Part shown: piece by piece, positions 53,701 to 63,936 of the stretch
Layout: every line of letters begins with the position of its first letter
How positions within the stretch are numbered: position 1 is the stretch's first letter
Program-made: the position numbers and the translations under genes
From: Aristolochia californica
Lineage: Eukaryota; Streptophyta; Magnoliopsida; Piperales; Aristolochiaceae
DNA length: 64,000 nt
Direction: 5' to 3'
Assembly: GCA_029961685.1 (NCBI GenBank)
Contig: JARWKL010000010.1
Coordinates: forward strand, 28,862,111-28,926,110
Notes under the pieces: generated by a model
What the model saw: only the letters and a program-made list of their open reading frames with translations
Told to the model about the DNA's origin: nothing
The model's database searches: none

Positions 53701-56700
53701 TTCTCTTTAGAAAAACTTCATTTTGTAGTTTCACCAAAAAGGTAAGAGAAGCTCTTCAAAGAGGAAGCTAGCCAAACACACTTTGGAGCACATAATAACT
53801 CCACGACTCAAAGAGCTACTTTTGGGTTCCAAAAAGTCGTGTCAAATGCCCCCATAATCAAACCACATTTCCAAAGACAGTCTTCATAGAAGTAGGACAT
53901 TTTTAACTAACAAGAAATAAAAAAGAGAAGGATATTTTTAAAGATATTGTTGATTTTCGGTGATTCCATGGATTTAACTCATGGAAAAAAAAGAGGGACG
54001 CCTATTGGGAGAAAACAGGAGAGAAAAGAGGTTATGGACTTGTGTTCTAAACCTCCCCCTTGAAGCTCAATTTATAGATTGATAAAATTAAAATATTACA
54101 ATAATACCCCTGGACTTAAACTAATCATCAATGTCATCTCTATGAGATAACTCTTTATTTACCATCCTGCCATCACTGTGTGGGCTTATGGGCCTTCTCC
54201 TTGATCAATGGGCCTTGAGCCCATCTTCCTCATCTCTTGGATGTGTGGCCCTTCCTTGGTCTTATGGGCTTCAGCCCATCTTCTAACACACTTGGATGTG
54301 TGGGTCTTCCTTGGTCGTGTGGGCTTGGGCCCATCTTTCAACACTCCCCCTCAAGTTGGAGGTGAGAGAACATCATGAATGCCCAGCTTGTTGCAAATGG
54401 TGTATAGGATCTTCCCGTATAAAATAGCAGTCCACCATATCTTCCTACACTCCCTCTCAAGCTAGTGGTCTCTTCCAAGAGGCCCAGCTGGCATAATATA
54501 AGTGAGAGTAAAATCACTCCTAGCCGTAAGACATCGCTCCATACTCCAATTAAATAACTCATGCTGGATGTTGGGCACACTCCTATCTTCTGTAGGTAGT
54601 GGGTCTATAGGCATTGCTCAGAAGTGTAATAAAAAACTCCTCCATCACAGTATCCCTCCACAAGGCACCGACTCTCAAATGATAGGAGTAAAGATGCCAA
54701 TTAAGGGGGGTAATGAGTAATTACCCGGAAGATAATATTTTGGGGCCACCATGTGCTTTCTTCTTCATCAAAATAACCAATGCTAACAACAGTCAGCAAC
54801 TGAGAAGTCCTTCAACAATAATGTCTCAGCCAAAAAGACACAATAGCAACAGCTAAAATGGGCTTGGGCCCAATAACACATACCAAATAATGAAAATATT
54901 AAAAAAAGACCCATAAAATAATCCTCAAATAGTCCATCACTAAATAAGGAAGTTGCACCAAATAATATGCTGGACCAAATAATAATCCAGCCGAAGACCG
55001 AGCCGAGCCAAGTCAGATATCAGACCAATATAGCCGAGTCACGAAAGAAATAGGTATAGAACTCGGGACCCGGGCACATATAATCGAGGCAGAAAAACAA
55101 GTGGGCCAAGTCAAGTTGACCGGACTGAGTTGACCCAAACCGAGTTGACTCGGTCATGCTGGTGTGGCTCGACAACAGCGAAATGGGTCGGCTTGGTTCA
55201 CTGGGTTGACCCCGGCGGAGTAGAACAGACTGGTTTCGGGTATAATCCAACGCTTCCTAACTTAGGGAAAATTAATTCAGTAATAATGTCGTCGTCTTCG
55301 GCGGAAATCACGACAACTTCATCCTCCCGCGGCAACCAAGCAGAGATGGCAAGTTCTAGTGAAGACAGCAACACAAGGCCCATAAGAGTTTCCGAAAAAA
55401 TAATAGTAGCTCCCGAGATGGCAATCAGACAACAAAAGTTGCGGGAGATCAGCAGCAACGATAACATTTGGGATTGAGAATCGTATAGAAATCTTCCTTC
55501 TTGTTTCAAAATTTGTTACCACAGAGAGTGAGCTGGTTATAGAACACGGAACAGGCAGAGAAGATAATCTTGCCAGATAATAACACAGATTTGCAAAGAC
55601 TTCCGTTGTTAACGTCCGACAGCTTGGGGATGACAGCGGTTATGACGGCCAGAGCGGGAGACAACCAGCGAGAACCAGTAGGCTATACAGAAAAATACAG
55701 CAGCAAGCTTTTCTATCTCTCAGCGAGAAACAGAACCAGAGTCGTCTTCTCCGGCAACGCAGACGGTGTATCTTATGCTGATCCAGTTGGAGGTTCTCCC
55801 CACAACCAGAAACTCTCGACGGAGAGGAAGTCCCACTTGCCGAACGATCTTGCGGGCTCGTCAACGAGCACTTCGCCGTTCGAGTTCCGGAAGGTCTGCC
55901 TCTAGACGTCGCTGCAACGCTCCTCTGCACCGGTATAACCGTCTACAGCCCTCTCAAATACTTTGGCCTCTCAGTGGCCTCGGCCACGTTGCTGTCAAAT
56001 TGGCGCCAAGGTCTCTACGGCCAAGAAACAGAAATTGATTGAGTGCTTCATCTCAACAGCTATATCAAGGGGGGCAAGCAAAAGGTGAAGAAGAAATTGT
56101 AGAAGAGAGAACATGGAGTCACAAAGACGTTTCTTTAACCAAAGTATTAACTTTAATGGAAGTACGGTAGCTAATTTTGGATGAGCAATAGAGAAATCGG
56201 CAAAAACAATTGGAATTCTAAAAAGAAACCATAGCTACGAGTCCTGAAAATCAATGCTCTGATGCCATGTTGATTTTCAAGACTCCATGGATTTATCTCA
56301 TGGAGAAAAAGAGAAGGACACCTATTGGGAGAAAACAGGAGAGAAAAGAGGATATGGACTTGTGTCCTAACCCTCCCTATGAAGCTCAATTTATAGATTG
56401 ATAAAAAAAACTAAAATATTACAATAATACCCCTAAAATTTAAACTAATTACATCAATCCCATCTCTACTGTTGATTTTCAGGACTCCATGAATTTGGCT
56501 CATGGAGAAAAAGGGAAAGAAACCCATTGGGAGAAAACAGGAGAAAGAAGGGTTATGGAATTGATTATTACCCTCCCCCTGAAGCTCTATTTATAGATTT
56601 ATGAAACTACTATATTACAATAATACCCTTGAACTTAGGGTTTGGGGTTTAGGATTTTAACCTTGGAATTTTAGCTTAATTACATCAATGCCATCTCTAT

Positions 56701-59700
56701 GAGATGACCCTTTATTTACCATCCTGCCATCTTGTATGTGGGCCTATGGGCCTTCTCATTGATCCGTGGGCCTTGAGCCCGTCTTCTATACCTCTTAAAT
56801 GCATGGGTCTTCCTTGGTCTTATGGGTTTGGGCACAACTTCTAATACACTTGGATATGTTAGCCTTCCTTGGTTGTGTGGGCTTGGGCCCTGTCGTCCAA
56901 CACTCCCCCTCAAGCTGGGGATGAGAGAACAGCATGAACTCCCAGCTTGTTGCAAATGATGTATAAAATATTTTTTGTATAATATTCCTTCATCTTCCAA
57001 CACTCCCCCTCACGTTGGTGCTCTCGTTCATGAGGCCCAACTGGTATAATATCAGTGAGAGTAAATCATCCTAGCTGCTAAGACATTGCTCTGAAGTGTC
57101 CACCTTCACCACCGTGTCCCTCTACAGGACAACGACTCTCAAGTGGTAGAGTAATATATGATATTAATGGGGGGAAGTAACATAAATATAATAATAAGTT
57201 TCTCCATCATGGACTTTCAACAACAAAAATTTGATATTTTTTACGGGGATGAAGTTCCTTCGTCATGGACTTCCAACAACAAAAATTTTGATATTTTTTT
57301 TGGGGATGAAGTTCCTCCGTCATGGACTCCCAACCACAAATAATATTGATATTTTTTACGGGGATGAAGTTCCTCCGTCATGGATTCCCAACCACAAAAA
57401 TTTGATATTTTTGACAGGGATGAAGTTCCTCCGTCATGGACTCCCAACCACAAATAAATTTGATATTTTTGACAGGGATGAAGTACCTCTGTCATGGACT
57501 CCCAACCACAAATAAATTTGATATTTTTGACAGGGATGAAGTACCTCTGTCATGGACTCCCAACCACAAATAAATTTGATAGTTTTGACGGGGATGAAGT
57601 TCCTTCATCATGGACTCCCAACCACAAATAATATTAATATTTTTTACGGGGATGAAGTTCCTCCGTCATGGACTCTCAACCACAAATAATTTTGATATTT
57701 TTGACGGGGACATAAATAAATAATGGTATGAGGCTACCTCTTCTTCAATAATAATGTCTCATCAAAAGAGACACAATAGTAGCAGCTGAAATAGGTTTGG
57801 CCTGGGCCCGTTTAACACAACCCAAAATAATCCTTGAAAAATGACCCAGGAAATAATCCAATGCACATATTCTAAATAATGTGTTAACCAACAACTAATA
57901 TGTCAATTCTTCAAAAATAATAATCCAGCCAGAGAAAAAAATTTACCGTGTCATGCTAAAATATGTATAAAACTTGGGCACATATACCGAGGCAGAAAAT
58001 AAGTGGCCCGAGTCAGGTTGACCGAGACCCGAGTTGACCCTGTCCGGGTTGACCAGAGTTGACTCGGTCTAGCTGGTGCAGGAGCGGTACCCTCGGGTTG
58101 CTGGTTCGCTGGCTCGCTGGTCCGAGTTGACTCGGGCGAGTCCGAGTTGGCAAAACAGGAGGCCAGGGCGCTGATTTAATTCAAGTTTCCTAACTTAGGA
58201 AACTTGAATAAGGCAACAGTGCCTTCTTCCCAGGGCAAAGAGACGGAAAACCAGTGATGCAGCCGAGAAAGTTTCGGCTTCCAGACAGAGAAGAAAGATA
58301 CGGTTCTTGATAAACCAAGAGAGCATCTTCGGACGGCATCTTTCCAGAAAGCAAGCTTCTGAAATGGAAGGAGTAGCAACGGATATCTCGGCAGAAACAT
58401 TCCAGAAATGGAAACTCAGTGCTGGCGTTCAGGAAGCTCAACAGTGATACATCCAAAGGAAAGTTTCCAAAAGAATCAATTCAGCATTACAGCCAACTAT
58501 CAATTCCAGACTTCTGGAATGGGATTATATGGAAACAGCAACATACCAGACATAGCAGAGAACTGACGAAGTCCCTTGTCTTCGGAAATGGCAGTGTAGA
58601 GGCTGGTTTCAGAAATAGGTAGCAGGATAACAACGAGACTTACGGGAAATCAGCCGCCAGATTAGTTTCCGAAAATAGCAGGACCCGGGATACAGATAAG
58701 GTCTAGCGCTGAACCAGCGAAGAACCAGTGATGGAGCAGCAATCCAAGCCGCCGAGAAATCAGCAACGTCTCGAATCACAGCAGATCACCAGTCAGAATC
58801 TGTGTTGCTGGTAGAATAATCAACTTTGTCTACTGTCTAGATAGCTACTAGAAGAATAATCAATGCGTCTGCGATGATGAATAAAAGACTCAAATCGAAA
58901 AGCTGTTATTCGTTGGTTGTTGCAAGTATTAAAAAAAACAGAGAAGGGATTGGCACGGAAACTCTGCTATTATTTGGTTGTTGATGAAGCGCAAGAATGA
59001 ACCGAGAAAGGAGAGGCCGGGAGAAATAGTCTCGGATGATTTTCTAAAAACAAGATCTGCTCGATAGCAGTAAGGCTGGCAAAGACAAACGGCAAAGAAG
59101 CTTGGTAATGGCAGAGTAATGTCGGGCAATATGACAAAATAATCAACAAAACAAAATACCTAATATTCAGCAACTATGGAAAAGAAGACGAATGAAACTT
59201 GAAAAAACCATAGCCAGAGTCCTGAAAATCAAAACTCTAATACCATGGAGAAACAGGGAAAGAAACCCATTGGGAGAAAACAGGAGGAAGAAGGGTTATG
59301 GAATTGATTATTACCCTCCCCCTGAAGCTCTATTTATAGATTTATGAAACTACTATATTCCAATAATACCCATGAACTTAGGGTTTAGGGTTTAGAGTTT
59401 TAATCCTAAAACTTTAGCTTAATTACATCAATGACATCTCTATGAGAAGACCCTTTATTCACCATCCTGCCATCTTGTATGTGGGCCTATGGGCCTTCTC
59501 GTTGATCTGTGGGCCTTGAGCCCGTCTTCTATATCTCTTAGATGCATGGGTCTTCCTTAGTCTTATGGGTTTGGGCACATCTGCTAACACACTTGGATAT
59601 ACGAGCCTTCCTTGGTCGTGAGGGCTTGGGCCCTGTCTTCCAACATCTACGAGATAACTCTTTTATTACCATCCTGCCATCATTGTGTGGGCCTATGGGC

Positions 59701-62700
59701 CTTCTCCTTGATTTGTAGGGCCTTGAGTCCACCTTTCACATCTCTTGTATGTGTGGGCCTTCCTTGGTCTTATGGGCTTGAGCCTGTCTTCTAACACACT
59801 TGGGTGTGTGGGCCTTCTTTGGTCGTGTGGGTTTGGGCCCATCTTCCAACAGACACCATTCTAAACACTTCTTTTCTAGTACCGCGAACTATTGAAAACA
59901 AGTTATATATATGTTTGCACTAGATTTATAACTTGACCTGAACAAGGTTCAAAACAGAAAAAAATGCAAGATAACTTGCAATGAAGAAAGAAAACTCAAC
60001 ATATTTTAACTTCATTAACTGGGATACCCAAATAAGATGTCTTTTCCAAGGGACATTAGGGTTTTTAATAGCCTTCCCCCTACAGAAATTTTACATTGAA
60101 ACCTGCTAAAGTGGACTTTTACTTACCTAAAAGCTCTACTTACCTAAAAAATTTTAAGAACTTTTAACAACAAGTATAAAACAACTCAAAAATCCTTCTA
60201 GAGACTGTTTAGTGTCAAATAAGAAATTCCTATAATCAAAAGACTCTAGAATACATAGGATACTCTGTAACTCAAGGATTCAATTGGGACAGATGAAAGT
60301 TCTAAAATAGAAAGAGACTAAGCAATAAAGTTTTAAAATAGAACAAATTAATAAGAAAATTAATCCAAGTCTGGCTGCATCACATGGTCTCATGACAATT
60401 ACAGAAGCTTAAATCAGGAATTTTAACCTATTAAATCCGTAGGAGCTGCTACATAAACTGTTTTAAACTCACCAGTCCATATAGACAAAAGTGGATGAAT
60501 AGTTTCCAGACTTCGTATAGAGCAGACGATGATGATAGTCATGAAAATCAGCTCTACAATGTAAAATCCAGGAACCGTGTCATGCACCAAGAATACTTTG
60601 AACTCAAACAAACGCCCTCAAGCAAAGAGGTGGTTATTGTTAACTCACCCTCCATACAAGGGCAATATATTTGATAGACTCCATGGGAAATGGTACCCAC
60701 AGTGTGCTTCAACTGTCTCCAGAACTCTTAAAACCATCCACAACCATAGAGTGAATAGATGTGGTCCAGTAATAGCAGGACCTACAATTGTAGCAAAGCC
60801 CAAGAATAGTATCTCAGCAGGATGGGCATACTCAGATGTCAGACCAAATGGTGTAGCATATCTGCATGAACCAAGAATCAGACCTGCAGAAGCATGAAGT
60901 AGAAAAACCCTCAAGGAAGATCTGAGTTTAATATGTTTATAAAAATTGTAACTCACTCGTGATGAACACTGTGTACATGCTTGTACAGCCATCTTGTATG
61001 CAAAATCCTGTGTCCCCAATAGAAAACAAAATCCTCTATAATAAAATAGAACAGTATTTGAGATACAACCACTTTCCTGCAAAACATCAGTAAAATTCAA
61101 GCCATGTTGAATTATAACAGAACACACTAATTAGAAGTTCAGGTAAACTTTTTAGTACTAGATGAGATGCAATGTAAAATTTTCCCTTGTAAACTTTCAT
61201 AAAACTGGAAGCGTATCTAAAGAAACCTGTAAAATACCAGGACGGTAGGGGAAAAGAACTTCTCATGCCCATGCGTCTGAAGACAGGATAGGAAACAATC
61301 ATAAGTGGCAGGTTCACACTAAAGTGGTAGAGCAATAGTCGAGTGATGCACTTCTCCTGAGCATCCACGGAATTCTGTTTACGCTGCAGACAAACAGAAA
61401 GAACTGACATATCAATAGAATTAAAAAGAAAAGATTACTGACATTAGAGTCTATTAGTAAAAAAAATGTAAACTGCTTCTCTGTGTAAGTAGATAGCAGA
61501 AATTAATATAAATTTTCTGAAAGTGATCTCTAACACTAACAGGACACAGATCAGCAGCTCAACCTTGCTGGAATATAAACAACACATGAAATGGTTTCTC
61601 GTTTCTCTACAACAGCCCTCTTTTTTGGGAGACTAGAAAACCTCCTGTCCTTTTTTTAATCGCATCCAAACAACCTAGTTAATGTAGATGAATTTTTAAA
61701 AACTACTGTGTTTTCCATTGCTGCCACCTTGATGGTAATTAAAGAAAAAGAGTTGATCATTACTTCTCCCATAACTTTTCATGTTATATACATGTAAGAA
61801 TTTCTAATTCATCTCCTTTCTCCATCCAAAATTTCCCTCACTAATTTTTGTTACTTTAATATTCCTATCCCTTTTAATGTTTCTAGAACTTTTCCATCGG
61901 TGTAACCTTGCATTGTATCATTAACCCTTTCTCATCAAGCTTTCCGCAATTCATCACAATGAAAAAGAAGTCTATTAATGTGTCAATTCACTAGAAAGTT
62001 GTAATTCAAGTGACCCTCAAACTTATAATAAGAGCTTGAGGAATAAAGAAACCTGAATCTTGTACTTGCTCAGGAGTCCAGCCCTTTCAAAAAATATAAA
62101 TGGAAGTCCTGACAAGAAAAAGACACTCTCGTGCAGACAAAAACTGCCCAGAGAAGCCAGATGGAAGTCACTGAAATGAGTGATTAGATACTGCAACAGA
62201 AACAAAAAGTTAGAGAAAAAAGAGAACAAGCCAACCGAAGAACATGCATGTTCTCCCTAGTGGAGGCATGTGATAAATTAGAAGAAACTGTGTAGAAACT
62301 GGCTCATTGTGTTCAATTCTGCAGTAATCTTAGTATGAAGCATTTCTTCGAAAGACCCCATGGCAAAATCAAAAATCAATGAAGAATAATTATTACAATA
62401 ATAATAACAGCAATCGTAATATCAGTATTCAATATTATTAACGATACTGTGAATATAGATATTATTAATATTTATTAACATTAAATCTTCATATTAAATA
62501 ATTAAACATTGAAAATTGGGGGAAGAGAAAAAGATACCATGTCATTCATAAGAATTTGAAAAAATAAATAAAGTACGAAAGCATTCAGACATGCATGAAA
62601 GCTCCACCAGGACAATGTAGACGACGTTTTTCAACGTCAAAACTTTAGAAAGAGACATAATTAGTTGATTTGAATGGCTTTTCACCATAAAACAAAAAAA

Positions 62701-63239
62701 AAAAACAAACGAACGAAAAAAGATTTGAATCACTGCCAACAAATCCGGTGTCCGGACACGCATTTCCATCACACGTGTAATAGCAGATTCCCACATTTTC
62801 AGCAAAGAATATTTAAGAAAATACGAAAAAATGAAAAAAAAAAAAAAAAAAGACAGCACGGAGGCTGGAATTTGTTCCAATTCTCGGAGAAGAATAAAGA
62901 GAGGCCCAATAAAGGAAATATGCACAATAAAATAACCGTGAAGCGCAGGACACGACTTGGATTAACATGCGAGAATCAAATTCTCAGTATCTATGGAACA
63001 TTTTGAAGTATCAGAAGAAAAAACCAAAAGAACAGAAACCTCACCACGCAGTCCTGCATTTCGAAGAAAGAGAAAAAAAAAAGGTAGAGAAAAGAGAACG
63101 AAACGCACTCCGCAGAAAATCCATAGAATCTCCAGATCTAATAAAGAAATAGAAATGGTGAAATAGAGAAAAAAGATGAAAAAGAAAAAAATGGACGTAG
63201 AAACTTTACCCGCCAACCGGATTCGAGAAACGACGCCAT
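44784..63239 (-). CDS. SMO2: Sterol 4-alpha-methyl oxidase, SMO2 type, seven exons with one 15.6-kb intron
   Basis: Minus-strand exons: 63210-63239, 62053-62190, 61238-61383, 60957-61076, 60649-60861, 60473-60553 and 44784-44856. They sum to 801 bp, a 266-residue protein, the normal SMO2 length. Every junction is GT-AG and every phase fits; the Trp before IFGTDEG is completed across the last intron. The protein is an ER-membrane di-iron fatty acid hydroxylase/sterol desaturase type. Its histidine boxes are H-R-I-L-H, H-S-V-H-H and H-D-Y-H-H, and hydrophobic segments precede them. SMO2 oxidises the 4-alpha methyl group of 4-alpha-methylsterols in plant sterol synthesis. It starts MASFLESGWR and ends in an acidic DEIDDK tail with no KK retrieval signal. 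The last intron (44857-60472) is almost entirely transposons, so short-range gene finders would drop the last 24 codons. Confidence 0.95.
45541..45655 (-). mobile_element. Possible tRNA-derived SINE
   Basis: On the minus strand a poly(A)-like end (plus-strand T-run at 45541-45551) follows about 100 bp containing agttcaaatct, close to a pol III B box (GGTTCRANNCY). A second B-box-like string, ggttcaagact, stands on the plus strand at about 45080. No clear A box or target duplication was found, so both are tentative. Confidence 0.3.
46291..47086. other. Interior of the long-armed transposon
   Basis: AT-rich, no open frame of note. Ends at the catat target copy of the Copia insertion. Confidence 0.5.
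47087..47797 (+). repeat. Partial 5' LTR of the SIRE-like element
   Basis: Matches the first part of 51719-53323, including the palindrome-rich part (cgatcaaccatagtcgattgatcg near 47592). Similarity stops within 'gcacagtcagatggaattct', which is fused to the RT segment. Confidence 0.85.
47798..48950 (+). pseudogene. Copia reverse transcriptase and RNase H, broken
   Basis: 47798-48056 encodes YVEQPKGFENL, the ALYGLKQAPRAWYE motif and a first Tyr-Val-Asp-Asp site. A 79-bp tandem duplication (47972-48050 and 48051-48129) repeats that site as Asp-Val-Asp-Asp and shifts the frame. 48175-48445 continues RT (FGLQIMQTK, then SMIGSLQYLSASRPDI). 48540-48670 begins RNase H (DLVGYSDVDF). 48672-48890 ends it (ALSTTEAEYIA, HHSRSKHVEI). 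Stops follow SWFSKK and others. Confidence 0.88.
47972..48129 (+). repeat. 79-bp tandem duplication over the RT active site
   Basis: Two copies starting cactaagaaccatgatcaag at 47972 and 48051 differ at essentially one base (acttatgttgat against actgatgttgat). Confidence 0.93.
49262..50620 (+). pseudogene. Second gene of the SIRE-like element: putative plant transposon protein (PF20167-like) relic
   Basis: Degenerate plus-strand reading. 49730-50057 reads as IAQRVVMEIVTHVLNP, then LTATDIF, FNYFMASRMAD and LPFAQDIIAILVRCGVDLSDE, which resembles the 'LPYGMLLTRIFEHFGVDLSGE' ending of the family often called putative plant transposon protein. The reading is interrupted by a 394-bp solo LTR and resumes in frame at 50457 with ITKKMSKGETK. 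The function is unknown; such proteins occur as extra genes in plant LTR elements. The domain name is an inference from memory of motifs. Confidence 0.55.
50058..50451 (+). mobile_element. 394-bp solo LTR inserted in the second gene
   Basis: Flanked by tggac on both sides (50053-50057 and 50452-50456). Begins TATTAAGTTG (TG mutated to TA) and ends CCTAACA. The body ('gaagacaggacatagtctcacc', 'aatcttgtgttttttgtg') looks like a short Copia LTR of the Tork/Ale type. Removing it plus one target copy restores the host reading frame (VSVD followed by ITKKM). Confidence 0.85.
51121..51608 (+). mobile_element. 5'-truncated LINE carrying an RNase H domain
   Basis: The 488-bp insert ends in a short poly(A) (51602-51610) and is flanked by the 15-bp duplication aagggggagcataag (51106-51120 and 51609-51623). 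It encodes about 140 residues (frame 51095-51553) of a plant-LINE RNase H type 1 domain. The first Asp is in L-N-F-D-R-S, Glu in TVELSELYNG, Asp in VEGDSKVVI, and the end reads R-S-A-N-H-L-A-D. The frame is open to a stop at 51551. All upstream LINE sequence (ORF1, endonuclease, RT) is missing, as expected from incomplete reverse transcription at the target. Confidence 0.92.
51719..53323 (+). repeat. 3' LTR of the SIRE-like element with a palindrome array
   Basis: 1605 bp. Between about 52140 and 52630 it holds more than a dozen TGATCGATCA / TGATCAATCA type sites. Part of this is a 64-bp tandem unit starting tctagaac at 52172, 52236 and 52300. A TATA-like 'ttataaataccccacc' at about 52681 probably marks the promoter. 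Confidence 0.9.
56470..59645 (-). mobile_element. Non-autonomous LTR element copy E, nested in the 5' LTR of copy D
   Basis: 3' LTR 56470-56902 (minus strand) and 5' LTR about 59245-59645. Target copies tctac are identical at 56465-56469 and 59646-59650, and joining them restores the LTR of copy D ('catctctacgagataactc'). The primer-site side of its 5' LTR has lost about 34 bp between two catg strings (59242-59246), removing the LTR terminus and half of the primer-site hairpin. The interior has no coding capacity and contains a minisatellite. Confidence 0.92.
57200..57715 (+). repeat. 57-58-bp minisatellite, about eight copies plus partial ends
   Basis: The unit reads roughly tttgatatttttgacgggga / tgaagttcctccgtcatgga / ctcccaaccacaaata. 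Copies have gatgaagt near 57247, 57304, 57362, 57420, 57478, 57536, 57594 and 57652. It lies inside copy E and is not seen in copies A-D. Confidence 0.9.
59852..60472. other. Non-transposon start of the giant SMO2 intron
   Basis: The remaining intron sequence between the sixth exon's donor (60472) and copy D. No feature recognised. Confidence 0.6.
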
Positions 63240-63430
63240 GAATTCCGGCGAGCGAAGACGAAGAAGAGGTATCGTCGTTCGAAGAGAAGCGACTGGCGAG
63301 AGTAGTGGTTAAGAACAGGGCTTAGTGTAGTCTCCCGGTTACTGAGTCCTTCTGTTTCGGAGACACGATGACAGACTGTCCATGTGGGGAAGCCGATTCG
63401 CGTTCTCTGGCTTTGGTCGCATTATATATT
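63240..63430 (-). promoter_or_regulatory. Likely SMO2 leader and core promoter
   Basis: A TATA-box-like string (tatataat on the minus strand, 63421-63428) lies about 180 bp before the start codon. The sequence between is GC-richer than its surroundings, as is common for a plant 5' leader. The start site is inferred. Confidence 0.5.
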
Positions 63431-63849
63431 GATTCCTCGTGGCTGTCTTTTTAGTGGCCTTGGCGGTCTCTAAGGCCACAAAACGCACGCCATGTTCAGG
63501 CACTCCTCGGATGATACCGAACAGATTCAGGAGATCTCCAACTCACGCTTTCCGGATATGCCCCGCTTCTCTATGCCTTCTGTGGTGTGTGGGCGTGGGA
63601 TTTCTTTGAACTGGGCAGGCGTTTTCCTCGCTTGGACCCATCTGCACGCTCACCCTTCGACTCTTAACCGGTATGCCCGACCCGACGCCTGGCATGACTT
63701 GAAGAAGTGCCTGAACCGGGTAAATGGTTACCTTACTGTTCCAGCCGACTCCAAATCGTATTTAGCTATTTTCTTTTTTAAATATAATATAATAGACTAT
63801 TAATAGTCTGATGAACACGATGGTTTTGTGAGACTTCTTAAGCCAAGTA

Positions 63850-63936
63850 GAGCATCCAAAACATGATCATTTCATGTTCTAAAACATAATCGATCATCCC
63901 ACTTGGATTGATCGATCAATTTTACCCAATAGGGGT
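63850..63936 (+). mobile_element. LTR fragment of the SIRE-like family
   Basis: 'catgatcatttcatgttctaaaacat' and 'cgatcatcccacttggattg' match the palindrome region of the LTRs at 47600-47650 and 52310-52390. Too short to define ends. Confidence 0.6.

Larger units (their letters stand above)
45772..53856. mobile_element. DNA transposon with about 0.5-kb inverted-repeat arms, split by a Copia element
   Basis: The left arm (about 45772-46290) is the reverse complement, at perhaps 65-75% by eye, of the right arm (about 53330-53856). Matching landmarks, in order from the tips inward: gctttttgga / gactttttggaa; aaaatgaagttt(c)taaagaga; cgcatatggtgtacctcatataaatg / catatgatgcaccttatacaaatg; acttttaacatgg; gtgggcctataag / atgggcctaaaca; ttttacacatttg...gagaccaatctaacctta. 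No transposase is seen in the remaining 0.8 kb of interior (46290-47086). Long arms suggest a MULE or foldback type, but no target duplication was confirmed. Confidence 0.7.
53948..59851 (-). mobile_element. Non-autonomous LTR element copy D, split by copy E
   Basis: Minus strand: the 3' LTR is 53948-54343, followed on the plus strand by ctccccctcaag (complement of the polypurine tract). The 5' LTR is 56268-56469 continued at 59651-59851, interrupted by copy E. The interior 54344-56254 has no long coding frame. Termini are TGTTG and CCAACA. Flanks gatat and gacac agree at only three of five bases, so the target duplication is uncertain or decayed. The primer site and its hairpin lie at 56239-56285. 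Confidence 0.85.

Noticed and set aside
57231..57515. 94- and 84-codon repetitive frames
   Set aside because: Produced by the minisatellite in copy E.
53943..59856. Target duplication for copy D (gatat / gacac)
   Set aside because: Only three of five bases agree; not claimed as a true duplication.
60645..61127. 160-codon minus-strand frame overlapping SMO2
   Set aside because: It reads exon 4 in the wrong frame and runs through an intron; only its second half (exon 5) is real coding sequence.
62542..63216. Hydrophobic Phe-rich minus-strand frames upstream of SMO2 exon 2
   Set aside because: They come from poly-A/poly-T rich intron 1 and the frame past the exon 1 donor; they lack homology to SMO2.
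63492..63803. 103-codon plus-strand frame upstream of SMO2
   Set aside because: No recognisable domain; composition and position fit promoter-side DNA. A divergent small gene cannot be excluded but is unsupported.
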